From contig UBMI01000009.1 of the NCBI GenBank assembly GCA_900466475.1, forward strand, positions 62,001-126,000: DNA of 64,000 nucleotides, read 5' to 3'. Positions 17,624 through 26,917 of the stretch are shown in pieces. This stretch comes from Hyphomicrobiales bacterium. Its GTDB lineage: Bacteria; Pseudomonadota; Alphaproteobacteria; Rhizobiales; Rhizobiaceae. The notes under the pieces are model-generated. The model saw nothing but the letters and a program-made list of their open reading frames with translations, searched no databases and was not told the DNA's origin. Positions within the stretch are counted from its first letter, which is position 1; each line of letters begins with the position of its first letter. The translations under genes and the position numbers were made by a program.

Positions 17624-18489
17624 TTTTCGAGGCGAGCGAGCAGCGAGGACGTATCCCATCTGTTGCCGCCGAGCGCCTGAACATCGCCATAGAACTGGTC
17701 GACGAGGGCGGTGAGCGGCAATCTGGCGCCGCTACGCTGTGCTTCCGACAGGACGATGCCGAGATCCTTGCGCATCCAGTCGACGGCAAAGCCGAAATCA
17801 TACTTGCCCTGATTCATGGTCTTGTGGCGGTTTTCCATCTGCCAGGAGCCGGCGGCTCCCTTGGAGATGACGTCAACAACCTTCTCGATGTCGAGGCCGG
17901 CGCGCTTGCCGAAATGCACGGCTTCGGCAAGACCCTGGACGATGCCGGCGATGCAGATCTGGTTCATCATCTTGGTCAGCTGGCCGGAGCCGGCTGGCCC
18001 CATGAGGCCGACCATGCGGGCATAGGCGTCAATGACCGGTTTTGCCTTTTCGAAGACGGCCTCATCACCGCCGCACATGACGGTGAGCACGCCATTCTCG
18101 GCGCCTGCCTGGCCGCCGGAAACGGGGGCATCGATGAAATCCACACCCTTTGCCTTGGCAACCTCGTAGAGTTCGCGGGCGACTTCGGCGCTTGCCGTGG
18201 TGTTGTCGATGAGAACGGAGCCGCGCTTCATGCTCTTCAGCACGCCGCTTTCGCCCGATGTCACCTGACGGAGATCGTCGTCATTGCCGACGCAGACGAA
18301 GACGAAATCACAGCCCTCGGCAGCTTCAGCCGGCGTCGGGGCGGACTTTCCGGAGAATTTCTCCGCCCAGGCGGCGGCCTTCTCGGACGTGCGGTTATAG
18401 ACGGTGACATCGTGGCCGCCTTTTGTCTTCAGATGTCCCGCCATCGGGAAACCCATGACACCGAGACCGATGAAAGCGACTTTCGCCAT
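17620..18489 (-). CDS. 3-hydroxyisobutyrate dehydrogenase-family oxidoreductase
   Basis: The 289-residue protein from the ATG at 18489 has the beta-hydroxyacid dehydrogenase pattern: FIGLGVMGFPMAGHL (NAD-binding), DAPVSGGQAGAENG (substrate loop) and GSGQLTKMMNQI with the catalytic Lys. Relatives oxidise 3-hydroxyisobutyrate or reduce tartronate semialdehyde; the sequence alone does not separate these. It has TGGAGGA-like sequence before the start and is followed by the overlapping alkylation repair gene. Confidence 0.9.
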   Translation of the reverse strand: MAKVAFIGLGVMGFPMAGHLKTKGGHDVTVYNRTSEKAAAWAEKFSGKSAPTPAEAAEGCDFVFVCVGNDDDLRQVTSGESGVLKSMKRGSVLIDNTTASAEVARELYEVAKAKGVDFIDAPVSGGQAGAENGVLTVMCGGDEAVFEKAKPVIDAYARMVGLMGPAGSGQLTKMMNQICIAGIVQGLAEAVHFGKRAGLDIEKVVDVISKGAAGSWQMENRHKTMNQGKYDFGFAVDWMRKDLGIVLSEAQRSGARLPLTALVDQFYGDVQALGGNRWDTSSLLARLEK

Positions 18490-18658
18490 ATGCTGTCCTC
18501 CATAACCGCTTGCAAACAGGGTCAGAGGATTAGCGGAAACGGCGGGCAGCGGAAAGCCACTCGGCGGAGAGAAGCGACCTCCGTTGGAACAAAATTTCTC
18601 CGAACCCGACAAAACAGGGTCTGGAAAGTTTCAGATATCGTGAATATGACAAATTTAG

Positions 18659-18672
18659 TTGTCGATCTAATT
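18659..18672 (+). promoter_or_regulatory. Shared box upstream of ssuA copy 1
   Basis: TTGTCGATCTAATT lies 82 bp before the first SsuA gene and recurs exactly before the second one (19914-19927). Here the surroundings also form a wider dyad (ATTTAGT ... ACTAAAT). It is likely a common promoter element or operator for sulfur-responsive expression. Confidence 0.55.
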
Positions 18673-18754
18673 TATAGACTAAATCATCATTTCCCCATCG
18701 AAACAGGCAGCGAGCGCAGCAGGAGCACCAGCTCGCCGGACAAAGGGGATAGAG

Positions 18755-19720
18755 ATGATCACACGTCGACAGACGCTCGGGCTTTTCGGAGCCGCAGCCG
18801 CCACCGCCATTCTGCCATCCGTCCGCTCGGCGCGGGCTGCGGCAACGGAGTTCCGCATCGGCTGGCAGAAGAATGGCGTGCTGGCGCTCGCCAAGCGCCG
18901 CGGGGCGCTCGAGAAGCGGCTTGCCGATCAGGGTATCACCGTCAGCTGGTCGGAATTCACGTCCGGCCCGCCGCTGCTTGAAGCGCTCGGCGCCGGTGCA
19001 CTCGACTTCGGAGCTACGGGCGATGTGCCGCCGCTCTTTGCACAGGCGGCAGGCGGGGCGCTCTATTATGTCGGCATTTATCGCGGCAGCCCGGCGGGCT
19101 CAGCCATCCTCGTGCGCAAGGATTCGCCGATCAAGACGCTGGAGGATCTGAAAGGCAAGAAGGTTGCCTTCAAGCGCGGTTCCAGCGCTCATAACGTAAC
19201 CGTCAAGGCCTTGCGCAAGGCGGGGTTGAAGCCGGAGGATGTGCAGCAGGTCGATCTTGCGCCGCCGGATGCCGCTGCTGCATTCAAGAACGGCAGCATC
19301 GATGCCTGGTCGATCTGGGATCCCTATCTCGCCATCGCCGAAGCCGATCCTGATACACGCATCCTGACGACTGCCGAAGGCATCGTCGATTCCTACAGCT
19401 TCTTCCTCGCCAACAAGGATTTCACCGACGCGAACGGTACTGTTATCGTCAACGTGCTCGATGAGCTCGCCAAGGTCGGCCGCTCGGCGCAGGACAATCT
19501 CGATGCGACGGTCAAGGAGCTCTCGGAAATAACTGGCGTTCCCGCTGATGTTACGCGGGTGACGCTCCAGCGTCCCGGCGCCGATCTCGGCAGCGTGACA
19601 ACGGTAAGCGATGCGGCGGCCGCCTATCAGCAGGCGCTGGCCGACGAATTCTACAATCTCGGCATCGTGCCAAAGAAGCTGACAACCGGCGATATCGTCT
19701 GGCGTCCGAAGGCGAGCTGA
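18755..19720 (+). CDS. ssuA: Aliphatic sulfonate ABC transporter, periplasmic binding protein (copy 1)
   Basis: The 321-residue protein has a twin-arginine-like leader (TRRQTLGLFGAAAATAIL, cleaved after ARAA) and an SsuA/TauA-type NMT1/ABC_sbp fold: SGPPLLEALGAGALDFGATGD, then FKRGSSAHN and IDAWSIWDPYLA. It binds alkanesulfonates for import during sulfate limitation. AAAGGGG precedes the ATG. It is a paralogue of the gene at 20030, about two-thirds identical by eye, and is separated from the rest of the cluster by a large hairpin, so it may be expressed separately. Confidence 0.92.
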   Translation: MITRRQTLGLFGAAAATAILPSVRSARAAATEFRIGWQKNGVLALAKRRGALEKRLADQGITVSWSEFTSGPPLLEALGAGALDFGATGDVPPLFAQAAGGALYYVGIYRGSPAGSAILVRKDSPIKTLEDLKGKKVAFKRGSSAHNVTVKALRKAGLKPEDVQQVDLAPPDAAAAFKNGSIDAWSIWDPYLAIAEADPDTRILTTAEGIVDSYSFFLANKDFTDANGTVIVNVLDELAKVGRSAQDNLDATVKELSEITGVPADVTRVTLQRPGADLGSVTTVSDAAAAYQQALADEFYNLGIVPKKLTTGDIVWRPKAS

Positions 19721-19785
19721 CCAAGTCAGCCGCCGAGGTAGCTGATTTCGTCAGTTCGAGCGAGCTGACCAAGCCAGCCGCCGGG
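19712..19785 (+). repeat. 48-bp-period direct repeat over the ssuA1 stop
   Basis: About 25 bp (GCGAGCTGACCAAG... at 19712 and 19760) occurs twice with a 48-bp period, the first copy containing the last codons and stop of the SsuA copy 1 gene. This indicates a small local duplication at the gene end; it has no evident function. Confidence 0.7.
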
Positions 19786-19835
19786 CAAGCCGATCTCTCC
19801 GCAGCTTGGGGTGGCGCTGGGGCAGGGCCGGGCAA

Positions 19836-19865
19836 CCGCGGCATGGGAGCATACCCATGCCGCGG
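19836..19865 (+). terminator. 12-bp perfect hairpin between the two ssuA genes
   Basis: CCGCGGCATGGG and its exact complement flank a 6-base loop. The stem is very stable but followed by AACCGGGC rather than a T-run, so it may end or stabilise the first ssuA transcript. Confidence 0.65.
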
Positions 19866-19913
19866 AACCGGGCAAAATTATTCTCCAGACCGAGTTAGAA
19901 TAGCAAATTGATA

Positions 19914-19927
19914 TTGTCGATCTAATT
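19914..19927 (+). promoter_or_regulatory. Shared box upstream of ssuA copy 2
   Basis: It is identical over 14 bp to the box at 18659-18672 and, like that one, is preceded by CAAATT three to four bases upstream. It lies 102 bp before the start of the second SsuA gene and would head the ssuA-ssuD-ssuC-ssuB operon. Confidence 0.55.
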
Positions 19928-20029
19928 GGTCGTCTATGTCAGTATCTTCGCATGACCAAAGGCGACCGGTTCGCGACTTTGGTTCGCAAAAGGGCAGGCC
20001 GAAAGCCACGAGGACGGAGAAGAGATTTC

Positions 20030-20995
20030 ATGTTTACACGCAGACAGACGCTCGGGCTTTTCGGTGCTGCGGCCGCAACGACCATTCTGCCGCAGGTTCG
20101 CTCCGCACAGGCTGCGGCCACGACGCTGCGGGTCGGCTGGCAGAAGTTCGGCGTGTTGCCGCTTGCCAAGGCTGCAGGCGCACTCGAAAAACGGCTTGAG
20201 GCCAAGGGTGTAAGCGTCGAGTGGAACGAATTCACTTCCGGCCCGCCGCTGCTCGAAGCCGTCGGCGCCGGCGCACTCGATTTCGGCGTCTCCGGCGATG
20301 TGCCGCCGCTCTTTGCTCAGGCCGCCGGTGGTGATCTTCTTTATGTCGGCGCCTATCGCGGCCCTGCCGCCTTCCACGGCCTGCTGGTACAGAAGGATTC
20401 GCCGATCCAGAAGCTGGAAGATCTCAAGGGCAAGAAAGTCGCCTACAAGCGCGGTTCCAGCGCCCATAATTTCGCCCTCAAGATTCTCGCGAAGGCAGGG
20501 CTTTCGCTGTCGGATATTACCGAAGTCGATCTGCCGCCGCCGGATGCAGGTGCCGCTTTCAAGACCGGCAGCATCGATGCCTGGGCGATCTGGGATCCCT
20601 TCTTCGCTGTTGCCGAAGCCGATCCGCAAACAAGGGTGCTGACGACTTCGGAAGGCCTGCTCGACAACTGGGGTTACTTCCTCGGAAACAGCACCTTCAC
20701 CAACGCCAATCCCGAAGTGATCGTCGATGTCATCGACGAGCTTGCCAAGGTAGGCGCGGCCGCACAGGCCAATCTCGACGACACGGTGAAGGCGCTCGCC
20801 CAGATTACCGGCGTACCGGCCGATATCACCCGCGTTACGCTCACCCGCAGCCAGGCCGACCTCGGCAAAGTTTCGCTCGTTCCGGATGCGGCGCTCACCT
20901 ACCAGCAGGCGCTCGCCGACGATTTCTACAAACTCAAGATCGTGCCGAAGCAGCTCACGATCAGCGATATCGTGTGGCATCCGAAAGCCAGCTGA
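20030..20995 (+). CDS. ssuA: Aliphatic sulfonate ABC transporter, periplasmic binding protein (copy 2)
   Basis: The 321-residue paralogue of the protein at 18755 has the same leader (TRRQTLGLFGAAAATTIL) and binding-domain blocks (SGPPLLEAVGAGALDFGVSGD, YKRGSSAHN, IDAWAIWDPFFA). The ATG at 20030 follows GGAGAAGAG; the upstream in-frame ATG at 19952 would prepend a basic stretch that is not a leader. It lies directly before ssuD, ssuC and ssuB and so is the likely partner of that transporter. Differences from copy 1 in the ligand region could mean a different sulfonate preference. Confidence 0.93.
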   Translation: MFTRRQTLGLFGAAAATTILPQVRSAQAAATTLRVGWQKFGVLPLAKAAGALEKRLEAKGVSVEWNEFTSGPPLLEAVGAGALDFGVSGDVPPLFAQAAGGDLLYVGAYRGPAAFHGLLVQKDSPIQKLEDLKGKKVAYKRGSSAHNFALKILAKAGLSLSDITEVDLPPPDAGAAFKTGSIDAWAIWDPFFAVAEADPQTRVLTTSEGLLDNWGYFLGNSTFTNANPEVIVDVIDELAKVGAAAQANLDDTVKALAQITGVPADITRVTLTRSQADLGKVSLVPDAALTYQQALADDFYKLKIVPKQLTISDIVWHPKAS

Positions 20996-21043
20996 TCGGG
21001 TAACCGGACCGATTTCAGACATTTATAAGAAAGGAATGCGCTC

Positions 21044-22219
21044 ATGACCGCTTCATCCGACCCGATCAATTTCCTCTGGTTCATCCCGACCTCCGGCGAC
21101 GGCACCTATCTCGGCTCCACCGATCTCAACCGCGCGCCTGAGATCGGCTACCTGACGCAGATTGCCCAGGCGGTGGACCGTCTTGGTTATTCCGGTGTGC
21201 TGCTGCCGACGGGTGTTGCCTGCGAGGAATCTTTCGTCATGGCTTCGGCGCTCGCCGCGCGGACCGAGAAGCTGCAGTTCCTGGTGGCGATCCGCCCCGG
21301 CACGGCATCTCCGGCTTATTATGCCCGCCTTGCCACGACACTCGACCGTATCTCCAACGGTCGCCTGCTGCTCAATATCGTCGTTGGCGGCAGCCCAGCC
21401 GAGCTTGCTGGTGACGGTATCCATCTGGAGCATGACGAGCGCTACGCCCATGCCGACGAGTTCTTCCACGTCTTCGAAGAACTGCTCGAAAAGGGTGTCG
21501 CAAGCTACGACGGCAAGTATATCAAGGCGACCGATGCCCGCCTCGGATTCCCCTCGGTGCAGTCGCCGCGCCCGCCGCTTTATTTCGGCGGCTCCTCGGA
21601 TGCCGGCATCGACTTCGCCGTCGGCCGTGTCGACAAGTACCTGACCTGGGGCGAGCCGCCGGCACAGGTTGCCGAGAAGGTGCAGAAGGTGCGCGCTGCT
21701 GCCGCCGGCAAGGGCCGCGACGTTTCGTTCGGCATCCGCCTGCATTTCATCGTCCGTGAGACGGACGAGGAGGCTTGGGCAGCCGCCGATCGCCTGATCC
21801 GCCATCTTGATGACGAGACGATTGCCGAAGCGCAGGAGCGTTTCGTCAAGGAATCCGACTCTGTCGGCCAGAAGCGCATGGCAGCCCTTCATGGCGGCCG
21901 CCGAGACAAGCTCGAAGTGTCGCCGAACCTCTGGGCCGGCATCGGCCTAGTGCGCGCCGGTGCGGGTACTGCGCTCGTCGGCTCGCCGAAGACGGTTGCC
22001 GCGCGCCTGCGCGAATATCAGGAGGTCGGCATCGATACGGTCATCGGCTCGGGCTATCCGCACCTTGAAGAAGCCTATCGCGTCGCCGAACTGCTCTTCC
22101 CGGAACTCGGCATCGAGAGGGACGAACAGCGGCTCAGCTTCAACAACGAGTTCGGCCGCAAGAAGGTTTTTGCCGGCGGCAGCCATGGCGGCAACCTGAA
22201 AGTCGTCTCCGGCTCCTGA
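21044..22219 (+). CDS. ssuD: FMNH2-dependent alkanesulfonate monooxygenase
   Basis: The 391-residue bacterial-luciferase-fold enzyme matches Ssu[17 protein letters not shown] at the start, [23 protein letters not shown], and the C-terminal [20 protein letters not shown]. It releases sulfite from alkanesulfonates using FMNH2 and O2. AAGGAATG lies before the ATG. It sits between ssuA and ssuC. The usual NADPH-FMN reductase SsuE is not in the cluster, so reduced flavin must come from elsewhere. Confidence 0.95.
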   Translation: MTASSDPINFLWFIPTSGDGTYLGSTDLNRAPEIGYLTQIAQAVDRLGYSGVLLPTGVACEESFVMASALAARTEKLQFLVAIRPGTASPAYYARLATTLDRISNGRLLLNIVVGGSPAELAGDGIHLEHDERYAHADEFFHVFEELLEKGVASYDGKYIKATDARLGFPSVQSPRPPLYFGGSSDAGIDFAVGRVDKYLTWGEPPAQVAEKVQKVRAAAAGKGRDVSFGIRLHFIVRETDEEAWAAADRLIRHLDDETIAEAQERFVKESDSVGQKRMAALHGGRRDKLEVSPNLWAGIGLVRAGAGTALVGSPKTVAARLREYQEVGIDTVIGSGYPHLEEAYRVAELLFPELGIERDEQRLSFNNEFGRKKVFAGGSHGGNLKVVSGS

Positions 22220-22308
22220 TCGGGGGCCATTCACCAACGCAGTTCCGGACACGAAACTCCGCACGGTTTCCCGGAATTGCACTGAAGCAAAGCGCGAGGA
22301 AGATATTC

Positions 22309-23145
22309 ATGTCGACTTTCGATACGCCGTTTGCGCGGGCTGCCGCCGATACCGACAAGGGCAGGGCGGGCTTTCGCCTTCCGCTGCCCGGCCGTGACAG
22401 GCTGCTGCCCTATTTGGTGCCGGTTGCAATCATCGCACTCTGGCAGCTCGGCTGCTTCGTCGGCTGGATTTCCTCGCGCATCATGCCGTCTCCGGCCGAT
22501 GTCGCCAACGCCTTCTGGACGACGACGATCTCGGGGCAACTGCCCGAGGATGTGCTGGTCAGCGCCGCACGCGCCTTTGCCGGCCTGCTTGTCGGCGGCT
22601 CTATCGGCTTCCTGCTCGGCATTGCCAATGGTGTCTCGAAACTCTCGGAGCAACTGACGGATACGACGCTGCAGATGCTGCGCACCATCCCGCATCTGGC
22701 AATGATCCCGCTCGTCATCCTGTGGTTCGGCATCGGTGAGGAATCGAAGCTCTTCCTCACCTCGCTCGGCGTGCTTTTTCCCGTCTATCTCAACACCTAC
22801 CACGGCGTGCGCAATGTCGATCGCGACCTGATCGAGATGGGCAAGGTCTATGGCATGAGTGGCTGGACGCTGTTCCGCAAGGTGATCTTCCCCGGCGCGC
22901 TGCCGTCGATCTTCGTTGGGTTACGCTATGCACTCGGCATCATGTGGCTGACGCTGATCGTCTCGGAATCGATCGCCGCTTCCTCCGGCATCGGCCATAT
23001 GGCCAACAATGCCCGCGAATTCATGATGACCGATGTCGTGGTGCTGGCGCTCGTCATCTATGCGGTTCTCGGCAAGCTCGCCGATGTCGTCGCTCGTGCC
23101 CTTGAGCGCCAGACGCTCAAGTGGAACCCGGCTTACGCGAAATAG
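22309..23145 (+). CDS. ssuC: Aliphatic sulfonate ABC transporter permease
   Basis: The 278-residue BPD-type permease has about six helices and the EAA loop [31 protein letters not shown], typical of SsuC/TauC. It forms the membrane channel with the ATPase encoded next. A sequence with AGGAAG precedes the ATG. It lies between ssuD and ssuB in one direction with short gaps. Confidence 0.95.
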   Translation: MSTFDTPFARAAADTDKGRAGFRLPLPGRDRLLPYLVPVAIIALWQLGCFVGWISSRIMPSPADVANAFWTTTISGQLPEDVLVSAARAFAGLLVGGSIGFLLGIANGVSKLSEQLTDTTLQMLRTIPHLAMIPLVILWFGIGEESKLFLTSLGVLFPVYLNTYHGVRNVDRDLIEMGKVYGMSGWTLFRKVIFPGALPSIFVGLRYALGIMWLTLIVSESIAASSGIGHMANNAREFMMTDVVVLALVIYAVLGKLADVVARALERQTLKWNPAYAK

Positions 23146-23156
23146 GAGTTAGTGCG

Positions 23157-23978
23157 ATGACCGTCATCTCGCGTGAGCGTTTCCATCCCGTCGATACAGC
23201 CGAATATGGCGAGCATCAGCCGATCGCCGCCGGCGAGGGCGCTGCCTCCATCACACTCTCAGGCCTCGAAAAGAGCTTTGGTGCCAACTGGGTATTGCGT
23301 GGCATCAACCTGCATATTCCCGCCGGCCAGTTTGTCGCGGTCATCGGCAAGAGCGGCTGCGGCAAGAGCACGCTGCTGCGCATCCTGATGGGCCTCGATG
23401 AGCCAACTGATGGTGAGTTGCGCTTCGAAGGCGCCGATGGCAGCGATACGCAGCCCAATGCCCGCATCGTCTTCCAGGAGCCCCGGCTACTTCCCTGGCT
23501 AAGTGTCGCCGACAATGTCGTCGTCGGTCTCGGCGAAGGTATCGAGAAGAAGCGGGCGCGGGAAGAAGCCAAGGCTGTGCTTGCCGAAGTTCAGCTCGCC
23601 GAAAAGGCCGGCGAATGGCCGGCGCGTCTTTCCGGCGGCCAGCGCCAGCGTGTGGCGCTGGCCCGCGCGCTTGTCAGCAAGCCCGGCATTCTGGCCCTCG
23701 ACGAACCGCTCGGTGCACTCGACGCACTGACCCGCATCAGCATGCAGCAATTGCTGAACCGCGTCTGGTGCGAACTCGGCTGCACCACCGTGCTCGTCAC
23801 CCACGATGTCAGCGAGGCGGTGCATCTGGCCGACCGGGTCATCGTATTGGAAGAAGGCCGCATCGCGCTCGATCTCGCCATTCCCTATCCGCATCCGCGT
23901 CGTCACGGCAATCCTGCGCTCGCGGAGCTGGAAGGGCGGCTGCTTTCGGCCATTCTCGGCAGTGATGGCGGGCATTAG
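23157..23978 (+). CDS. ssuB: Aliphatic sulfonate ABC transporter ATPase
   Basis: The 273-residue ATPase from the ATG at 23157 (GGAGTTAG upstream) has Walker [11 protein letters not shown]-loop FQEPRLLPW, signature LSGGQRQR, Walker [12 protein letters not shown] and the H-loop [14 protein letters not shown] and [12 protein letters not shown] are characteristic of the SsuB/TauB/NrtD group. It is the last gene of the ssu cluster; no clear terminator follows. Confidence 0.95.
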   Translation: MTVISRERFHPVDTAEYGEHQPIAAGEGAASITLSGLEKSFGANWVLRGINLHIPAGQFVAVIGKSGCGKSTLLRILMGLDEPTDGELRFEGADGSDTQPNARIVFQEPRLLPWLSVADNVVVGLGEGIEKKRAREEAKAVLAEVQLAEKAGEWPARLSGGQRQRVALARALVSKPGILALDEPLGALDALTRISMQQLLNRVWCELGCTTVLVTHDVSEAVHLADRVIVLEEGRIALDLAIPYPHPRRHGNPALAELEGRLLSAILGSDGGH

Positions 23979-24140
23979 GTCCGTCATTCATCCTCTTTCA
24001 GAGCAAGGCGCTTGAGTGTCGACGAAGTGACATTGCGTCGCTGCAATCGCGCGAGACGAGACACGTGGGTAGGTCATCCGCTAGATTAAGCAGGTTCGCA
24101 TCATTGCGAGACCTGGCACTCAATACAGTGGATCACTCCC

Positions 24141-24791
24141 ATGACCATTCAACTCTACGGCTTCTGGCGTTCCAACGCCGCTTTCCGCGTCCGCGTCGCA
24201 CTTGCTTTGAAGAAACTGGCGTTCGAGGAAATCGAGATCGATATTCTCTCCGGGCGTCAGTTCGATGCCGCCTATGCGAAAGTGAACGCCGAGCATGTCG
24301 TGCCGACGCTGGTTCACGATGGTCATCAGTTCTTCCAGTCGCTGGCGATCATGGAATATCTGGACGATATCCATCCCGAGCCAAGGCTGATGCCGGTTGA
24401 AGCAAAAGAGAGAGCCTATGCCCGGTCGCTGGCACTTGTTGCCATCGCCGATGCCCATCCGCTGATCGTGCCGCGTGTGCGCAAACATCTCGGCGAGGCC
24501 CTCGGCGCCGATGCATCCGCGGTCGAGGCATGGGGCCGGCATTGGACGATGGAAGGAATTGCGACCTACGAGCGCCTGCTCAGCCGGCGCCCGCCCGCGC
24601 CCTTCGCGCTGGGCGAGACCGCCGGCATTGCCGATATCTGCATCGCCGGCCAGATCGTCCTGGCCGAATTCAACAAGATTGACCTCGCGGCCTTTCCGGC
24701 CGTGGCGGCGCTTGGGAAGCGTTGTTTTGATATGCCGGAATTTGCCGGGGCGCATCCTTCGCGGCAGCCGGGGTATTCGAAGGCTCACTAG
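24141..24791 (+). CDS. Glutathione S-transferase, maleylacetoacetate-isomerase-like (zeta)
   Basis: The 216-residue protein has a thioredoxin-fold N-domain (LYGFWRSNAAFRVRVALALKK, VPTLVHDG, FQSLAIMEYLDD) and a helical C-domain. WRSNAAFRVR sits where zeta-class enzymes have the SSCS-type active-site motif, and the family ending FAGAHPSRQPGY is present. Maleylacetoacetate or maleylpyruvate isomerase is possible, but no tyrosine- or gentisate-degradation gene is nearby, so the substrate is open. Confidence 0.88.
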   Translation: MTIQLYGFWRSNAAFRVRVALALKKLAFEEIEIDILSGRQFDAAYAKVNAEHVVPTLVHDGHQFFQSLAIMEYLDDIHPEPRLMPVEAKERAYARSLALVAIADAHPLIVPRVRKHLGEALGADASAVEAWGRHWTMEGIATYERLLSRRPPAPFALGETAGIADICIAGQIVLAEFNKIDLAAFPAVAALGKRCFDMPEFAGAHPSRQPGYSKAH

Positions 24792-24934
24792 CGTCGTAGC
24801 TTGAGTTGTTCCGCTAATATTCGTCGGCGGGACAGACGTCCGGAAACGCTATGCGGCGCGGATATGACTGCGCCGCGATATCTATCATCCTGGACGTCAG
24901 CCAGGCTTGGCATCGCGGTCGTCAAAAGTGCCAG

Positions 24935-25219
24935 TCAGATGCGCCCCAGAGCTTTGATGCCCTCTTCCCACGGCATATGTGTCGGTAGTTCAAACAGAGA
25001 GCCATTGTCAGTGATATAGATCGGGCAATTGCCGCCCAGCGCGTGCACTATGTCCATTGTCTCTATGAATTCCCTGGTATTGTAAAAAAATACCCATCCG
25101 TGCCCCACGAATATTGTGGAGCTTTCGATAATGGCGAGGTTATGCCGCGACTGCTTCTCATATGCCTCGATTTTTACATTCGCCATCGCTAGGGCTTCGT
25201 GAAAATCGATCTTCGTCAT
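24935..25219 (-). CDS. Imm35/YrhB-like small protein
   Basis: The 94-residue protein has the YrhB/Imm35 pattern: an N-terminal helix, then LAIIESSTIFVGHGWVFFYNT, a short helix FIETMD and GGNCPIYITDNGSLFELPTHMP. Related proteins serve as immunity proteins next to polymorphic toxins, but YrhB itself is a chaperone-like protein. No toxin lies nearby: the neighbours are two glutathione transferases. A GAGAGG site lies upstream of the ATG. The fold call is good and the role unknown. Confidence 0.72.
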   Translation of the reverse strand: MTKIDFHEALAMANVKIEAYEKQSRHNLAIIESSTIFVGHGWVFFYNTREFIETMDIVHALGGNCPIYITDNGSLFELPTHMPWEEGIKALGRI

Positions 25220-25298
25220 TTGGAACCTCTCGCCAGATAATGCCCGTGATGCTGTAAAGCAGATGCTATGCGCAGACTCCAGGCTGTGACTCTCTACT

Positions 25299-25982
25299 CT
25301 ATCCCTGCGGCCGAAACTCGTCCGGCAAGTTTTCCTTATAGGGATAGAACTTGAAATAGGGCATCGCCTCTTTCAAAGCCCGAGCAAACGAGGGGCGCTC
25401 CAGCAGGCGGCGATAATAGGCCTCGAGGCCGGGGCGTTTCTCGGTGAAGGGCACCAGCGTGCGGGCGTAGAAGAGGGCAGGCGCTGCGGCGCAGTCGGCC
25501 ATGGTGAAGGCATCGCCGGTGATCCAGGCTTTGCCGTCGATCTGTTTTTCCGCCATGTCATAGGCGAGTTCGAGCATGGCGCGCGCTTCGCTCACACCGT
25601 GCGGATCGAGCGCTCCTTCGGGGCGCAGCCGGTCGATGACGATCTTCTGCATCGGCACCTGCACATAGAGATCGAAGAAGCGGTCCCAGAGGCGGACCTG
25701 CAGGCCGGCATTGGTGTCTTCCGGCACCAGCGTCACCGGGCCGGGATAGTGCCGGTCGAGATATTCGATGATGATGCTGGTTTCGGGAACGGTGCTGTCG
25801 CGCGTCTCGTCGCGCAGCACGGGGATCTTGCCGACCGGCCAGAACCGGACGAGATCGGCGCTCGACTGTTCGTCGGCGAGATCGACGAAGCGGTTTTCGA
25901 ATTGCGTCCCGTTCTCGTAAAGCGCGATCAGCACCTTGTGGCAGAAGGAGGCAAGCGGATGCTGGTAGAGAACGAGCGCCAT
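25299..25982 (-). CDS. Glutathione S-transferase family protein
   Basis: The 227-residue two-domain GST has a thioredoxin-like part (LYQHPLASFCHKVLIALYENG, with Ser and Cys in the active-site region; IPVLRDE; VPETSIIIEYLDRHYPG) and a helical domain with the N-capping motif GDAFTMADCAAAPALFYA. It belongs to the bacterial beta-/theta-like group. It is minus strand, with the methyltransferase gene upstream in the same direction after a 70-bp gap. The substrate is unknown. Confidence 0.9.
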   Translation of the reverse strand: MALVLYQHPLASFCHKVLIALYENGTQFENRFVDLADEQSSADLVRFWPVGKIPVLRDETRDSTVPETSIIIEYLDRHYPGPVTLVPEDTNAGLQVRLWDRFFDLYVQVPMQKIVIDRLRPEGALDPHGVSEARAMLELAYDMAEKQIDGKAWITGDAFTMADCAAAPALFYARTLVPFTEKRPGLEAYYRRLLERPSFARALKEAMPYFKFYPYKENLPDEFRPQG

Positions 25983-26052
25983 GCTTTCACCTTTCCTGAG
26001 AAATTCAGCTCAGGACATAAGCAAGGCGCCCGCAAAATGCCAGATGGCAGAC

Positions 26053-26874
26053 TCAGCCGTTATAACGTGCCGTGACCAGATGGCCGGGGCTCGGCTGGCC
26101 TTCCTGCATGCGCACGTTGATTTCGAGCATCTCGAGGAGCTCGAAGCCGGTGGCGGAGAGGCGCTCGCGAATATAGGTCTCCGTATGGATGAACCGCTGG
26201 TGCGGGCCGACCATGTAGGGGCGGCCGTCCGCCAGCCTTTCGGGCAGGGTTTCCGAGGAGAAGACGAAAATGCCACCGGGCTTCATATTCTCGGCGGCGC
26301 CGAAGAAGAGTGGTTCCAGCGCGCCGAGATAGGGCAGCACATCAGTCGCGGTGATGAGATCGAAGGGGTCTTCGTCATTATCATCGAGGAAATCCTCGGC
26401 CTCGGCGACGAAGAGCGTCTCGTAGACTTCCTTCTCGTCGGCGATGACGACCATGTTCTCGGAAATGTCGATTCCGATCATCTCTTCGCAGAGGTCATTG
26501 AGCGCGCTGCCCGTCAGACCCGTGCCACAGCCGAGATCGAGCATGCGCTTGAAGGGGCCGAGCTTCAGATCCTGCAGGCGCTGACGCACGAGCATCGGCA
26601 CGTGATAGCCGAGCTGCTCCACCAGCACATCCTCGAAGACTTCGGCATGCTGGTCGAAGAGGGTTTCGACATAGGCGTCCGGCGCACGGACTGGCGTTTC
26701 GCCGCGGCCCATGGAGGCAATACGGACGGCCGCGCCGCCGTGATCGTCGGGGTCGATTGCCAGGACCTCCTGGTAAGCCTCGACGGCCGCATCGACATCA
26801 CCGGCTTTCTCAAGCGCAAGAGCGCGGTTATAGGCTTCCGCGAGAGCCTCTTCGTCGACTTTCTTTTTGTTCAT
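26053..26874 (-). CDS. Class I SAM-dependent methyltransferase with N-terminal TPR-like helix pair
   Basis: The 273-residue protein begins with a single TPR-like motif (EAYNRALALEKAGDVDAAVEAYQEVLAIDPDD, split here by description, residues 12-45) and then a methyltransferase domain: motif I MLDLGCGTGLTG, motif II GIDISENM, and DLITATDVLPYLG (motif IV). Such TPR-methyltransferase fusions are common in rhizobia with unknown acceptor. The start ATG at 26874 is followed by a lysine-rich stretch. Confidence 0.9.
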   Translation of the reverse strand: MNKKKVDEEALAEAYNRALALEKAGDVDAAVEAYQEVLAIDPDDHGGAAVRIASMGRGETPVRAPDAYVETLFDQHAEVFEDVLVEQLGYHVPMLVRQRLQDLKLGPFKRMLDLGCGTGLTGSALNDLCEEMIGIDISENMVVIADEKEVYETLFVAEAEDFLDDNDEDPFDLITATDVLPYLGALEPLFFGAAENMKPGGIFVFSSETLPERLADGRPYMVGPHQRFIHTETYIRERLSATGFELLEMLEINVRMQEGQPSPGHLVTARYNG

Positions 26875-26917
26875 GCGGGCGTTTTAGAGCCCGCAGCCTA
26901 CCATCGCAACTGCATTT

